DNA of 64,000 nt from Leptospira stimsonii (GTDB lineage: Bacteria; Spirochaetota; Leptospiria; Leptospirales; Leptospiraceae): assembly GCF_003545875.1 (NCBI RefSeq), contig NZ_QHCS01000001.1, forward strand, positions 1,313,501 to 1,377,500, read 5' to 3'. A model generated the notes under the pieces. The model was given only the letters and a program-made list of their open reading frames with translations. It ran no database searches and was not told the origin of the DNA. Below are positions 1-13,136 of the stretch, in pieces; position 1 is the stretch's first letter; each line of letters begins with the position of its first letter. Position numbers and translations under genes: made by a program.

Positions 1-65
1 AATTCTTCCAAGGAGACTTCCATACTACATTGAATATCGGAATCTATCGAGAAAAATGGAAAAAA

Positions 66-578
66 TTATGCAGTATTCAACTCAAAATTTCTTCTTCTCG
101 AAAGTCGCTTTAGGATCATTCTCTTATTCGAAAAAATCGTATAATAAAAATAGATTGGATTTACCGTTCCCTTTTCTAACCTTAGGATCTCAGTTTTCTC
201 ATTTTGAAGAGATATATCTTCGTCTCTATCGCTATCTACGAGTCCTGAAAAAAATTTACAAATGGAAATTCCGAAATAAAAGCCCACAAGTTTAGCCTCA
301 TACCAATCTTGATGATCCGGTCGAAACGAAAGTCGAATTAGATTTTGTCTTTTCGATTGGTATAGCGTTTTTCGAAAAGCTGTGTCGGGAAATTTGGAGA
401 AGAGATTCTTGTTCTGAAATTTTATGATTAGATAGTGAAAGTAGTTTTTAAGATTGCCGTGTCTCCTAATTCTCTTCCTTAGAAATCCTTCCAAATGTTT
501 TGGAATGAGCAAATCGGAAGGACCAACTGATCTCTTGGATTTGCCATGAAACTCGGTGAACTCTTGAATTTGATTCAT
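66..578 (-). CDS. DUF1564 family protein, leptospiral
   Basis: This 170-residue protein resembles the DUF1564 family, which I know almost only from Leptospira and whose function is unknown. The family signature is a segment reading roughly 'DLLIPKHL' followed by a basic RIRRHGN stretch, then 'KTLYQ' and 'FRPDHQDW', all visible here at about residues 22-100. The usual C-terminal segment after 'DW' is less well conserved than I expect, so this copy may be divergent or partly decayed at its C-terminus. I place the start at the ATG at 578 because an AGAGGAG Shine-Dalgarno lies 9 bases upstream; a longer TTG start at 611 has none. DUF1564 genes are typically multicopy and are often found near mobile or variable loci. 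It is followed on the same strand by nothing in this window, because the window edge is reached. Confidence 0.7.
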   Translation of the reverse strand: MNQIQEFTEFHGKSKRSVGPSDLLIPKHLEGFLRKRIRRHGNLKNYFHYLIIKFQNKNLFSKFPDTAFRKTLYQSKRQNLIRLSFRPDHQDWYEAKLVGFYFGISICKFFSGLVDSDRDEDISLQNEKTEILRLEKGTVNPIYFYYTIFSNKRMILKRLSRRRNFELNTA

Positions 579-646
579 TCTTCTTTTCTCCTCTAAAGAA
601 TACAGTTCCAAGAGGTGATCTTAAAAGACAAAGATGTTGAATTTTT

Positions 647-1588
647 TTAAGAAAAAGATTGAAGAACGGCAATGTGTGCTTCTACGGATTCTGCCAAAGA
701 AGTTAAGTCGTAACCTCCTTCTAAAAAAGAAAGAACCCTTCCTTGGCAAACGTTCTTCGCGCATTCAAGAACGATTCTTGTTAATTGTTCGAAACCACAA
801 GTGGAAATTTGCATCCCTCCAAGCGGATCGTTCTTGTGGGCATCAAAACCTGCAGATATCAAGATGATTTCCGGATTAAATCTTTCAATCGTAGGAACAA
901 TTGTTTCCTTAAATAAATTTATGTAAGTATTGTCTTCTGTTCCTGCTTTGAGAGGAATATTTTTCGTCGTCCCTATCCCCATTGCTTCTCCCGTTTCGGT
1001 CGGAAGTCCAGTCATCGGATAAAAAGGGAATTGATGGATAGAAAGGAAGAAAACGTTTGGATCTCCAAAGAAAAATTCTTGCGTTCCATTTCCATGGTGA
1101 ACATCCCAATCTAAGATAAAAATTTTCTTAAGGCCACGAAGCTGAAGGTATTTGGCTGCGATCGCTATATTATTTAACATACAAAAACCCATAATTCTAT
1201 TTTGTTCAGCATGATGTCCCGGCGGTCGGAGAAGAGAGAATCCATTCTTGATTTTCCCTTCAAGCAAAGTATCTACCATGGTAGTTCCGGAACTTGCTGC
1301 TTTAAAAGCCGAAAACCACGATTTTTCCGTAAAAGGTGTGTCAGAATCGAAATAACCTCTTTTGCCTTTGGAATTCTCTATTTTTTGAATATGATTTCTA
1401 CTGTGCGTTTGGTTCAGAAAATCAATTGAGATATCCTGAATCTCCGGTTGATAGAGGGAAGAAAAGTAGGTCTTCTTTTGAAGAAGTTCCATAGAGGTTA
1501 TTAATCTGTCCGAGTTTTCAAAATGAGGACTCGTAGAGTTCGAGTTATGATAAAGAAATGCCTCTGAAAAAATAAGACCTGTTGCCAT
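647..1588 (-). CDS. Histone deacetylase family protein (acetoin utilisation/acetylpolyamine amidohydrolase type)
   Basis: The 313-residue protein has the arginase/deacetylase fold signatures: the RPPGHHAE double histidine near residue 120, the zinc-binding DWDVHHGNGT near residue 160, the SAGFDAH aspartate near residue 245 and EGGYD near residue 290. All zinc and catalytic residues appear intact, so it should be an active Zn-dependent deacetylase acting on acetylated lysine, acetylpolyamine or a similar small amide; the substrate cannot be told from sequence. The ATG at 1588 has a GGAG Shine-Dalgarno 8 bases upstream. It is transcribed divergently from the DUF4015 gene at 1736. There is no acetyl-CoA synthetase (acu) neighbour to suggest an acetoin role, so the name is a family call only. 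Confidence 0.9.
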   Translation of the reverse strand: MATGLIFSEAFLYHNSNSTSPHFENSDRLITSMELLQKKTYFSSLYQPEIQDISIDFLNQTHSRNHIQKIENSKGKRGYFDSDTPFTEKSWFSAFKAASSGTTMVDTLLEGKIKNGFSLLRPPGHHAEQNRIMGFCMLNNIAIAAKYLQLRGLKKIFILDWDVHHGNGTQEFFFGDPNVFFLSIHQFPFYPMTGLPTETGEAMGIGTTKNIPLKAGTEDNTYINLFKETIVPTIERFNPEIILISAGFDAHKNDPLGGMQISTCGFEQLTRIVLECAKNVCQGRVLSFLEGGYDLTSLAESVEAHIAVLQSFS

Positions 1589-1735
1589 TTTTTAACTCCA
1601 ATGAGAAACTTTATTGAATCTATTATTTTCTTTATTCTAGAAAACGAATCGACCCTTTTTCAGAATTTCTCACGTCTTTCTTTTAGTTATAGTTAGTGAA
1701 TTCCGACATTTAAGAGAGAAATCAATTTTTTCCGA

Positions 1736-2935
1736 ATGATCTTTGAAACCATGAATCAACAAATCTTATCATTTTTAATTATTTTCCTTTTTAGCTTATC
1801 CTCTCTTTTTTCCGACTTTGATCTTCCTTTTCCGAACGGGAGCACAAAGAGAAAACCGATACGATTGGCGAAGGGGTTTTCTGAACCTGAAGTCGGAACT
1901 CAAAGGTCTTCGGTAAAGAAAGGACAAGAATCCAAACAGTCGGACGAAGAAATCTTTCCGAAAAAAGAAAATACGAGAAAACAAATTTCCCCCATTGAAC
2001 CTATAATTGAAGTTAAGTCCAAGGTTGTAACTACGCAAAACAAAGGTGATGCTCCTAAACAGGAAGGAAATGGGATATCAAACTTTGCAGATCAGAAGGT
2101 GCCGGAATTCTCTAGGGGGATCTATATTTCTCAGAGAACTTTAAAAAAAGTGAAAGCATTTGAAGAGCTTCGTCGGAGAAGCAAAATGCATGGAATCAAT
2201 TTTCTTGTGATCGATGTCCAACCTACTGCACCTTCTAAGGAAACTTTGGATTCATTATTCGCAGAAGGTTTTTACCCAGTTGCACGTGTTGTCAATTTTG
2301 ACGGCGGCCTTCCGACTGAAAACCCGTCGGACCAAAAGATAAAATCGATCCATCGGTCGATTAGAGCCGCTTGTCAATCGGGGTTTCCTGAAATTCAATT
2401 GGATTACATTCGCTATGCCGACAATTTGCAACTCAAATTATCGTATGAAGCTCGTTACAAAAATATTTCAGGAATTATTAAGAATATTCGAAATGAAACA
2501 CTGAAATGTGAAAATCTTCCTTATATCGGAGCAGATATTTTTGGTCGGATCCCCTTTAATCAGAACGATTCAATCGGTCAGAAAGTGGAAGTATTTGCCC
2601 AAGTAGTGGATGTTCTCTATCCAATGTTATATCCTTCTCACTTTTATGGAATGCCTGCTCGGATTAAAGATCCTTATCAAACAGTATATGACGGAACTCG
2701 TCTTACCTTAAAAAGATCCTTGAAAACAACGAGAGTCATTCCCTATATCCAAGGATTCAACATGTCCGTTGCCAAGTCCGGACTTTCTTTGTCCGATTAT
2801 ATAAAAGCTCAAGTTAAAGCTACGTACGATAGTGGTGCTCATGGTTTTGTGGTATGGAATGCCTGGAACGAATATGATTCTACATTCCAGGCCCTAAAGG
2901 ATTATGAACGAGAGGTTAAAAAGGGTGGGAATTAG
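1736..2935 (+). CDS. Putative glycoside hydrolase, DUF4015 family, secreted
   Basis: The 399-residue protein begins with a hydrophobic segment (residues 8-26) that fits a signal peptide or N-terminal anchor. A low-complexity charged linker follows (about 35-125), and then a C-terminal catalytic-like barrel starting at 'RGIYISQ' and running to 'FVVWNAWNEY'. The pattern of an Asp in 'LVIDVQ', 'EIQLDYIRY' and the terminal 'WNAWN' motif is that of the DUF4015 TIM-barrel glycosidase family, related to GH13/GH114-like hydrolases. Its likely site is the periplasm or cell surface. Two start codons are possible (1736 and 1751), and neither has a clear Shine-Dalgarno. The 3' end overlaps the convergent enoyl-CoA hydratase gene by 4 bases. 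Confidence 0.75.
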   Translation: MIFETMNQQILSFLIIFLFSLSSLFSDFDLPFPNGSTKRKPIRLAKGFSEPEVGTQRSSVKKGQESKQSDEEIFPKKENTRKQISPIEPIIEVKSKVVTTQNKGDAPKQEGNGISNFADQKVPEFSRGIYISQRTLKKVKAFEELRRRSKMHGINFLVIDVQPTAPSKETLDSLFAEGFYPVARVVNFDGGLPTENPSDQKIKSIHRSIRAACQSGFPEIQLDYIRYADNLQLKLSYEARYKNISGIIKNIRNETLKCENLPYIGADIFGRIPFNQNDSIGQKVEVFAQVVDVLYPMLYPSHFYGMPARIKDPYQTVYDGTRLTLKRSLKTTRVIPYIQGFNMSVAKSGLSLSDYIKAQVKATYDSGAHGFVVWNAWNEYDSTFQALKDYEREVKKGGN

Positions 2936-3732
2936 ATTCCTTTAAACTCTGGTTTTCTTTTTTGTTCGATCGCTTTGATCGTTTCTTTGAAATCAGCGGA
3001 AATAAAGTTTCTCGCCTGAGATTCCGCTTCCTTTTTTAGAGCGGCTTCCAATTTCTCACGGTCGTAAGTATTTTTCTTCAGTTCGCTCAAGGCGAGTGGG
3101 GCACTTTCTGAGAGGGCGATTGCAATTTCTGTGGCTCTTCCTAGGACTTCTTTCTGAGGAACTGAGTCATTGCAGAGGCCTGCCCGGAACGCATCATCTC
3201 CATTTAAAGTTTCAGCAAGAAATAGAAGACGATTGGCCACATGAGTTCCAAAAAGCTCTTTCACAATATAACTTGAACCCATACCAGGATGAATTCCTAA
3301 CTTTACAAAGTTAAACTGATATTTTCCTTCGTTCGCGAATACTCGAATGTCGCAGGCAAAAGCGAGAGAAAGTCCAGCCCCTATCGCGTGACCATTCGCG
3401 GCGCAAATCACGGGGATATCCAATCTTCTTACCGAAAGAAAGAGATTGTAGAATTCAAACATTGTTTTTTTATTCGTCTCGAAATCTTTCGTAGAAAATG
3501 ATTTCAGGAGTTCAAAATTGCCCCCAGCGGAGAAAATTCCATTCTTCCCGGTGAGAATGACGGCTCTTGGTTTCGATTTTTCAGGAGAATCCAATAAAGT
3601 GTCGATGGTTTTCTTAAATTCAAGGCCCATTTCTCGGGTCATGGAATTCCGACTTTCCGGATTATTTAAGCTTAAAGTCAGGATCTTGTTTCCTGAACCC
3701 AGATCGATAGTGTCTTGATCGATTAATCCCAT
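2932..3732 (-). CDS. Enoyl-CoA hydratase/isomerase family protein
   Basis: The 266-residue crotonase-fold protein shows the two oxyanion-hole segments, 'FSAGGNF' near residue 66 and 'GHAIGAGLSLAFACD' near residue 113, plus the 'GIHPGMGSS' turn. In classical enoyl-CoA hydratases a glutamate precedes the LG of that turn; here that position is hydrophobic (NFVKLG), so this may be an isomerase, dehydratase or other crotonase relative rather than a standard hydratase. It acts on acyl-CoA thioesters in the cytoplasm. Its ATG overlaps the stop codon of the upstream 175-residue gene (TAATG), so the two are almost certainly co-translated. Confidence 0.88.
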   Translation of the reverse strand: MGLIDQDTIDLGSGNKILTLSLNNPESRNSMTREMGLEFKKTIDTLLDSPEKSKPRAVILTGKNGIFSAGGNFELLKSFSTKDFETNKKTMFEFYNLFLSVRRLDIPVICAANGHAIGAGLSLAFACDIRVFANEGKYQFNFVKLGIHPGMGSSYIVKELFGTHVANRLLFLAETLNGDDAFRAGLCNDSVPQKEVLGRATEIAIALSESAPLALSELKKNTYDREKLEAALKKEAESQARNFISADFKETIKAIEQKRKPEFKGI

Positions 3733-4259
3733 TAAACTGCTTTTCTCTCCAACTCAAAGCTTTCATACCAAATTCGATCGGATACGGTCAACGGTTTTTC
3801 GCCAATTCCCATCTGGACAAAATATTCAAGGAGGGTATCGAGATGAATCGCTTCCTCATCCTCTAACGTCCAAAAGGTAGAATCGATTGATTTCGAGATC
3901 AGAGCTTGTCCTCTTACTGTATCTTGAAAATACTCCGGTTTTCCCGAAAAAATCAAATGAGCAGAGATAAGGTCGAAACGAATTGTTTCGATGATTTTCT
4001 TAAATTGGGGTTCCGACTTTTCGAAGTATCTCGAAGCGATCTCTGTTTGAAAATAGTCGCCCCAGGTCAAAATATCGGGTTCCACTCCGGTTCGTTCTCG
4101 AATTTCTGCGACCTTCTCTTCCTCGATAAAAGGAGTCATCGCAAATCGGTCTACGAGTTCTTTTAAAGCGATCAAATCCAGGATTTTCCCGGCTGATAGC
4201 TTTCCCTGTTTCATCATATCGAATAATTCCGGGTTGAGTTCCGACTTTCTTGTATCCAT
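3732..4259 (-). CDS. Conserved hypothetical protein, 175 aa
   Basis: I do not recognise this family. The protein is soluble, predicted mostly helical and acidic, with no signal peptide, membrane segment or metal motif. It starts 'MDTRKSELN' and carries an 'AIHLDTLLEYF' helix near residue 140. It is the first gene of a two-gene operon with the crotonase homologue (stop and start overlap by one base), which suggests a role in the same acyl-CoA reaction or its regulation, but this is only inference from context. It is divergent from the PilZ-like gene at 4419. Confidence 0.7.
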   Translation of the reverse strand: MDTRKSELNPELFDMMKQGKLSAGKILDLIALKELVDRFAMTPFIEEEKVAEIRERTGVEPDILTWGDYFQTEIASRYFEKSEPQFKKIIETIRFDLISAHLIFSGKPEYFQDTVRGQALISKSIDSTFWTLEDEEAIHLDTLLEYFVQMGIGEKPLTVSDRIWYESFELERKAV

Positions 4260-4418
4260 ACCTTCTTTTTCGGGTTTTTCCGAAACCTTCCTCTGGATTT
4301 TTTTTTCTCTCGAGTTCTCTTTTCCAAATGCTTATGTCCCTTTCAAATAGCCCGACTGAATTCCGACTTCCTAAAAGCCGATACTAAGATAGAATCTCGC
4401 GTTCAACGAAAAAAAAAC

Positions 4419-5699
4419 ATGGCAGTCGGTAGATCAGATAGTTTACAGGAACTCATAACGATTCTCGAAACGATGTTTGGGGAGACAATCATTGGAACCG
4501 ATATCAATCTTGTAAAACATCTCTTCTATTATCTCAAAGCGGACGACGTAGAATTCCCTTTCGACTACGACGGACAAAAATATTTCGCCATTGTGGAGGA
4601 TATTGAAGAGACGACCGTAAATCTCCGAATCCCTGGTGCGACGCAGGGGCTTACACTTCGTGCAAAGATCAGTTTCGAGATCATGAACATTCTCTATCAG
4701 TTCGAGGTTGTCATATTAGAATTCTTAGAAGAAGGAATTAAAATTAGAATTCCATCAGAGCTCCAAGCCGCATCCTTTCGCAAGAATATCCGAGTCGCGG
4801 TAGACGACCTCTTTATGAACTACGTAATTCTTTTTCGCTCTCTCTCGGGAGGAGGGCGAGAAATCGGAAGGAATATTCAAGTCGAACAGAGATTTAATAA
4901 CTTGATGAGGGAAATTAAAAAGGACAATCCGGATCTTCGACTCATAAATATTATGATTTCCGAATATATTTCCACGGTTTCGAAGGAATACGACATCGTT
5001 TTCTTTTCCGCAGAGAAGAAGGACGAAGTTTTTCTGGAATCTTTTATTCGAAGACACGATAAGCCGATTTTTATCTCCGATACTTCATTGATAATCAATT
5101 ACATTCGTGAGACTGACCCTTCGGAAGTGGGTAACTACCGCGAAGAATACATCCGTATGGTTTTGGAAAACGGGCAGGATTATGCGGATAAATTTTTTAG
5201 GGAACTCCAAAAAAACGAGATTCGGGATTTCCTTGTCTCTTACATGATTCTACCTATCAGGCTCTTTAACGACGTCGTAGGTTATATACGGGTTTATGCC
5301 TCCGCTATGGATCGATATTCGATTACTCCTTCCCAGGCGGGTTATTTGATCGAACTATCTGAAATTTTCAGTTACTCTATGACGAAGATTTTCATCCGAG
5401 CGGACAACTATCGTCAGACAAAGGCGGCCACGCGAGTCGTAGACATCAGTATCAACGGGCTCCTCTTTGAGATCGACGAAGAGAGAATCTTTCATTATTT
5501 AAAAAAGCATAATATTCTAAAAATATTCATTCCTCTTACGGAAAGGACTCTGATCCTGAGGGGGGAGGTTGTACGATATATCGTTGCGGGCGACGGTAAA
5601 TTCAATCTTGGTGTGAATTTTTTTGATTCCAATCCGGACGATATGTTAGTCCTTCAAAAATATATCTTTACTAGAACTCGGAAGATTCTTTCAGAATGA
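4419..5699 (+). CDS. PilZ-like domain protein (leptospiral DUF1577-type)
   Basis: The 426-residue cytosolic protein resembles the leptospiral DUF1577 family: an N-terminal PilZN-like beta domain (residues 1-130), a central GAF-like region (about 150-320) and a C-terminal PilZ-like barrel (about 325-420). The C-terminal part has 'VVDISINGLLFEI', matching the [D/N]xSxxG half of the c-di-GMP-binding PilZ motif, while the upstream RxxxR is not exact ('RQTKAATR'), so ligand binding is uncertain. The ATG at 4419 has no strong Shine-Dalgarno. The gene is followed tail-to-tail by the TPR gene, overlapping 9 bases. Confidence 0.6.
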   Translation: MAVGRSDSLQELITILETMFGETIIGTDINLVKHLFYYLKADDVEFPFDYDGQKYFAIVEDIEETTVNLRIPGATQGLTLRAKISFEIMNILYQFEVVILEFLEEGIKIRIPSELQAASFRKNIRVAVDDLFMNYVILFRSLSGGGREIGRNIQVEQRFNNLMREIKKDNPDLRLINIMISEYISTVSKEYDIVFFSAEKKDEVFLESFIRRHDKPIFISDTSLIINYIRETDPSEVGNYREEYIRMVLENGQDYADKFFRELQKNEIRDFLVSYMILPIRLFNDVVGYIRVYASAMDRYSITPSQAGYLIELSEIFSYSMTKIFIRADNYRQTKAATRVVDISINGLLFEIDEERIFHYLKKHNILKIFIPLTERTLILRGEVVRYIVAGDGKFNLGVNFFDSNPDDMLVLQKYIFTRTRKILSE

Positions 5700-6890
5700 T
5701 CCGATTAATGCAGGCGCTTTCAACAAATAGGAATCTCCGGGCTGTGAAGCCGGTTTAAAGGTCTTATACTTTTCGAAAGATTCGCTTAACAATCTTTTGA
5801 AGTTGGCTACTTGTTCCAATTCTCCAAGACTACTCTGTCCGGATTCAGAAGTGAGTTCTGTGATCTTGTCTATGTAAAGTTTGCTCGCAAGAAGGTGAAC
5901 GCGATAATCGGACGGATTGAGAAGGTCTGCGTTTCTCGTAAGCCTTTCCGAAATCTCAAAATAAGTGTCGGATTTTTTTCTCTTTGCGGACGCTTCAATC
6001 GGAGATCTTCCCGGTTTGGATTCTTCTCGATAAAGATAGTAATATGTTGTTGCGGAATTGATTAAGAGTTCCGGGTCTACTTTGGTCAATTTAAACGCCT
6101 CTTGGACCACATCCATTGTCTTGGAAAGAATGATCGAATTTTTGAATCCTTCCGTTTCGTATTTATGATTTAGGTAATCGATGTATTCCACATAGAATTC
6201 CAATTCTTCTTGAGCGTTACCGAAACGTTTTCGATTTTTCCAGGCCATGGAGAATTCGGAACCGGCGGAGATATAAGCTTCCCCCGTTTTTTTATAGAGC
6301 AATCCTAAACGGAAATGACCCATCGGAGAAGAAGGATCGAGACTGATCGTATGTTTATAAGAACGTATGGATTCTGCGATTTCGTTTCGAGAAAGGTGGT
6401 AGTCTCCCTTTTTTCTTTCCACGATCGCGGATTCGATTTTTTCAGAAACGAGAGGAGCCGCCACCATGAGATTCCTATCTTTTACTAATCCAAGATTTCC
6501 GATTCCTCTTGCCCTTTTCCCGATAAACGAAGTCTGAAAAATGGATTTGATTTCGATCTGCGCGACGATGTTTCCGTTCTTGTAATTCTTATGATCGAAA
6601 TCTTTTTCTATTAGGTAGAGAATTTGTCCTACTCTTAAACCGGGATCGTAATTGATCTTGATCGTCACAAGATCGGCTCTTGTATCCACGCCGATGTCCA
6701 GATTCTTATTTTTTCCTTCTTCTTCGATCGGTTTTACTTTATCGTATAGAACCGTCTCTCCTACGAGAATCATCTTTTCCTTTTCGGGTTTCCCCGGTTC
6801 TCGAAACGCGTAAACGAGTTCACGAGCCTCGATAACTCCAGCCAGTGTGGAAATCAGAATTATTAGAATGGAAATCAGAAAGGTTCTCAC
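5691..6890 (-). CDS. Exported tetratricopeptide-repeat protein
   Basis: A 399-residue protein with an N-terminal signal peptide (hydrophobic residues 4-20, cleavage likely after 'GVIEA'). Residues 30-165 form a beta-rich region with 'LRVGQILYLIEKDF', reminiscent of a FlgT-like or SH3-like module. From about residue 170 there are helical TPR-like units, the clearest being 'EIAESIRSYKHTISLDPSSP' and 'HFRLGLLYKKTGEAY'. The likely location is the periplasm, as a scaffold protein. The 270 bases upstream (6891-7160) carry no convincing gene, so it probably has its own promoter there. Function is otherwise unknown. Confidence 0.7.
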   Translation of the reverse strand: MRTFLISILIILISTLAGVIEARELVYAFREPGKPEKEKMILVGETVLYDKVKPIEEEGKNKNLDIGVDTRADLVTIKINYDPGLRVGQILYLIEKDFDHKNYKNGNIVAQIEIKSIFQTSFIGKRARGIGNLGLVKDRNLMVAAPLVSEKIESAIVERKKGDYHLSRNEIAESIRSYKHTISLDPSSPMGHFRLGLLYKKTGEAYISAGSEFSMAWKNRKRFGNAQEELEFYVEYIDYLNHKYETEGFKNSIILSKTMDVVQEAFKLTKVDPELLINSATTYYYLYREESKPGRSPIEASAKRKKSDTYFEISERLTRNADLLNPSDYRVHLLASKLYIDKITELTSESGQSSLGELEQVANFKRLLSESFEKYKTFKPASQPGDSYLLKAPALIGSF

Positions 6891-7160
6891 CTTCCAAAGA
6901 TCGGCCGTTTGTGCAAACCTACTCTGAAAAAAACGTTTCCTTTCGAATTTCTGAACCTTAGAATCGTACGGTCCGATTCGTTCCGAAGTCTCAGTGGAAA
7001 ATTCGGAATCGTTCCTAAGGCAGTTTGTATTTCGTTCTCTTTGTTTTTCGAAAGATGTTCCGTTCCTTGAAAAAAGGGAGTTCCAATTTTCGGATATGCT
7101 CTTATTTTCTCGGGTTCTTATTGTTTCTGCCTTCGATTTCGGATTGTTTTCAAAAAGATT

Positions 7161-7874
7161 TTAGGAGCGAGCCGGGTTCAAGGTTTCGAACGTGGAAAGC
7201 CTTAAATACGAATGTTCGGCTTGTTTTGAATTTCCGGGTCTTTCTAGAATTGCCGCTCTGAGATCGGCTCCGATCGCGGCGTCCGCTTCTTCTTTTATAT
7301 CCGTAAAGAATAGAATTTTTCTCGGTTCCACTCCGAGTTCTTTTGCGATCTTAGAATAACTGGAGGATTCCCTTTTACCGCCGACTGCGGTGTCGAAATA
7401 ACCGGAAAAATATTTCGTAAGATCTCCCGATTCGGAATATTCGAATATTAGCTTTTGCGCTTGAACACTTCCGGAAGAATAAACGGCCGCCTTCTTTTGC
7501 GCGAATTGAATTCTTTTTAAAAAATCGGGAACATCAGGAAACATGAGACTTTTCAGTTCTCCGGTCTCATATCCGATCTTCCAAATTCTTCCTTGAATTT
7601 CCTTTAACGGTCCGCTCTTCCGATCCACGGAAACGAGATATTTACAATAGGCGCTGAGATCCTCCGCCGATTCTCCGATCTTTCCGTTGTAGGTCGTATC
7701 GTTCTTCGCTTCCTCTAAAAGTTTCCCTTTCCATTCTTCTTCCAATCCCGACGTCTGAAAAAAAGAATCCATCTTCTGAACGGAATAAGGAAAGAGAACT
7801 TTATGTACGAACTCGATCGGCGTGGTCGTTCCTTCTATGTCGAATAAAAATAATTGAATAGGTCCCAGATCCAA
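7161..7874 (-). CDS. mtnC: Acireductone synthase (2,3-diketo-5-methylthiopentyl-1-phosphate enolase-phosphatase)
   Basis: A 237-residue HAD-superfamily enzyme of the methionine salvage pathway, which enolises and then dephosphorylates diketo-methylthiopentyl phosphate to acireductone. The HAD nucleophile motif appears as 'LFDIEGTTTPIEFV' (residues 10-23), motif II as 'VYSSGSVQAQK' and motif IV as 'LFFTDIKEEADAA'; the TTTPI form is typical of MtnC/E1 rather than of general HAD phosphatases. Length matches the family. Its start abuts the stop of the upstream MFS gene with no gap, indicating one transcript. The other salvage genes (mtnA, mtnB, mtnD) are not in this window. Confidence 0.93.
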   Translation of the reverse strand: MDLGPIQLFLFDIEGTTTPIEFVHKVLFPYSVQKMDSFFQTSGLEEEWKGKLLEEAKNDTTYNGKIGESAEDLSAYCKYLVSVDRKSGPLKEIQGRIWKIGYETGELKSLMFPDVPDFLKRIQFAQKKAAVYSSGSVQAQKLIFEYSESGDLTKYFSGYFDTAVGGKRESSSYSKIAKELGVEPRKILFFTDIKEEADAAIGADLRAAILERPGNSKQAEHSYLRLSTFETLNPARS

Positions 7875-9263
<1,389 letters not shown>

Positions 9264-9465
9264 GTTCTCTCCAGAGTCTCTTTGTTTGTTCGGCGAATTC
9301 CAAACAATGGAGAGAGCGGAGGAAAACTCAAGGAAACTTTATCGGGAGATTTCGATTTTAAAATCTCTTGTTCGAGCGTAAGTAACGAGACATAGACTTT
9401 CGAACTGTTTCCTTTCTCAACCTTTGAATTGAAAAATAGATCTTTCTTGATTCAAGGAAGAATAA

Positions 9466-10464
<999 letters not shown>

Positions 10465-10479
10465 AATTCTAAAATCTCA

Positions 10480-11490
10480 TCAACTCTTTCTGTAAACGAA
10501 TACGAAAGAAAGAGTAAAAAGAAATCCTAAAATAGCCACTAATCCTAAAATCGATCGTTCCGTCGTCGGGAACCAAGTTCCGTTTTCGATCTTACGATTG
10601 ACACGTTCGGTTTCCATATCCATGACTGGTGCTCCTCCGGAAACGGAAATCGAAACCTCGTACTGAGGAGCCGGATAACCGATCTTGAAGGCCTTCATAT
10701 CGGAAGGAACGTCTTCTTCGATTTTTTCCTGCTTGGAAGCGCCGATGAAGGAGACGTTCATATCCCCCGGTTTGGAAAATACGGCGCGAAATCCTTCGCT
10801 CTTCTCCGCCAACATTCTATCTTTAAACGTCACGGTGGAGAGATTGCTCGCGGGAATCGTATAAGAAATTTGTAATTCAGAACTTCCGGGAAGTATCGCA
10901 CGATCCAAAAATTTTCCGTTCGGTCCGTCTTGGAGCTGAAGAGGAATCGCCATCCTCGCTTCTCCTTGCGTGAGTTGTCCGACTACTTCGGTCGCCTCGG
11001 AAGGGACAAAAATCTCGAACGGATTTTGTTCGTCTTGATAACTCTTAGGAGGAATCGTATTGTTTGAGATGAGAAAAATTTTGAATACGCGGAGGAAATC
11101 TTTTCCTCTTGTGATCTGCATCGCCGATCTGGTTCGTACCAAAGATTTGTCCTTTGTCTTTTCATAGACAACGATCTCTTGGACCGCGGAACGCATCACC
11201 GGGACAGGAGGCACCATCTTATTATAATTGACCCCCGCATACTTCGCTTGGAGAAGAATCGGTGATTGGTCGGGAACGGAGAGTTTGGAAACGACAAAGT
11301 CTCCTTTTGCGGGTCCTAAGTCCTTGATCGGGATCATTCCTTGTTGGAGTGCGATGATTCGAAGGGATTCTATGTTTCCTTCTTTGCCGGTCGTTCCGTT
11401 TTTGATGCGGATCTTGAGTTCGATTTCTTCCGAATGAATGGAAACTTGTACAAAGAAAAGGATGGATAAGATCGTTAGGATTGTTTTCAT
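10480..11490 (-). CDS. Conserved hypothetical exported membrane protein
   Basis: The 336-residue protein has an N-terminal signal peptide (residues 1-20, cleavage near 'VSIHSEE') and a single C-terminal membrane helix (about 308-332, 'ILGLVAILGFLFTLSFVFVY') followed by a short basic tail. The large region between should therefore be periplasmic, and it is rich in beta structure. I do not recognise the family, although the plan of signal, beta domains and C-terminal anchor is common in leptospiral inner-membrane proteins. It is transcribed alone, convergent with the hydrolase at 9466 and divergent from the nuclease-fold gene at 11624. Confidence 0.68.
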   Translation of the reverse strand: MKTILTILSILFFVQVSIHSEEIELKIRIKNGTTGKEGNIESLRIIALQQGMIPIKDLGPAKGDFVVSKLSVPDQSPILLQAKYAGVNYNKMVPPVPVMRSAVQEIVVYEKTKDKSLVRTRSAMQITRGKDFLRVFKIFLISNNTIPPKSYQDEQNPFEIFVPSEATEVVGQLTQGEARMAIPLQLQDGPNGKFLDRAILPGSSELQISYTIPASNLSTVTFKDRMLAEKSEGFRAVFSKPGDMNVSFIGASKQEKIEEDVPSDMKAFKIGYPAPQYEVSISVSGGAPVMDMETERVNRKIENGTWFPTTERSILGLVAILGFLFTLSFVFVYRKS

Positions 11491-11623
11491 CTCAGGCTCT
11501 TAAAGTCAGTTTTATTCCACCCTCTTAAAAAGAAAATCCTTTACACTCGCTTTTGTTCTCGTAGCTTGTATTCTCTTTGAACGATTGTGTCGTTCGTTTA
11601 GACCGTTTTTATGGAGTGTGGAG

Positions 11624-12703
<1,080 letters not shown>

Positions 12704-13136
12704 AATGATACCTTTCCTCCGGCGGAGTCGGCCGGCGTCGTAAAAACTAAAAAAAGTGTGAGTTCCTACTTTTTTCTAAAAAAGAAAAGTCGGAACTCAA
12801 GCCCATACATTCTTCCCTGATTCGATCGGTCCGACAAAAGGTGCCTCGAAAAAAAACTTGCAAACGGACCGAAGTTTGTCCGGTGCGCGCTCGGAGAAAT
12901 TTCTCCAAAACTGGCTCGTGTAGTTCCGTCATGGATGGAAGAAGACGGCCGAATCTCGAACTCAAGAACCGGCCAAAACCTACTCGAGGGAATGAAGTTG
13001 CCAAAGAGAAAGCGAGAGGATTTTCTGGATTTCAGACCTTGCTTTCGAAAAGAAAGAATCAAATTCTTCTTTGATACGAAAAAGAATTCGAGACGAGAAG
13101 GTCGGAATCGAAAGAAATATTTTTGGAAATAAGATT
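12704..13136. other. Intergenic stretch with inverted repeats, no convincing gene
   Basis: Several overlapping short frames on both strands look like noise (arginine-rich on one strand, serine/phenylalanine-rich on the other). What it does hold is an inverted repeat at 12760-12798, whose arms GAGTTCC / GGAACTC are extended by ACTTTT / AAAAGT around one mismatch. It also has a perfect 14-base palindrome GGAGAAATTTCTCC at 12893-12906, and a short stem CGGAC/GTCCG near 12866-12882. The first could terminate the upstream EEP gene; the second is operator-like. Neither is proven. Confidence 0.5.

Noticed and set aside
7025..7261. 78-residue plus-strand frame upstream of and overlapping mtnC
   Set aside because: Lies antisense to the mtnC 3' end and has no start signals.
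12841..13074. 77-residue Arg/Lys-rich frame before the VOC gene
   Set aside because: No Shine-Dalgarno, several overlapping frames on both strands of equal length, and no recognisable motif.
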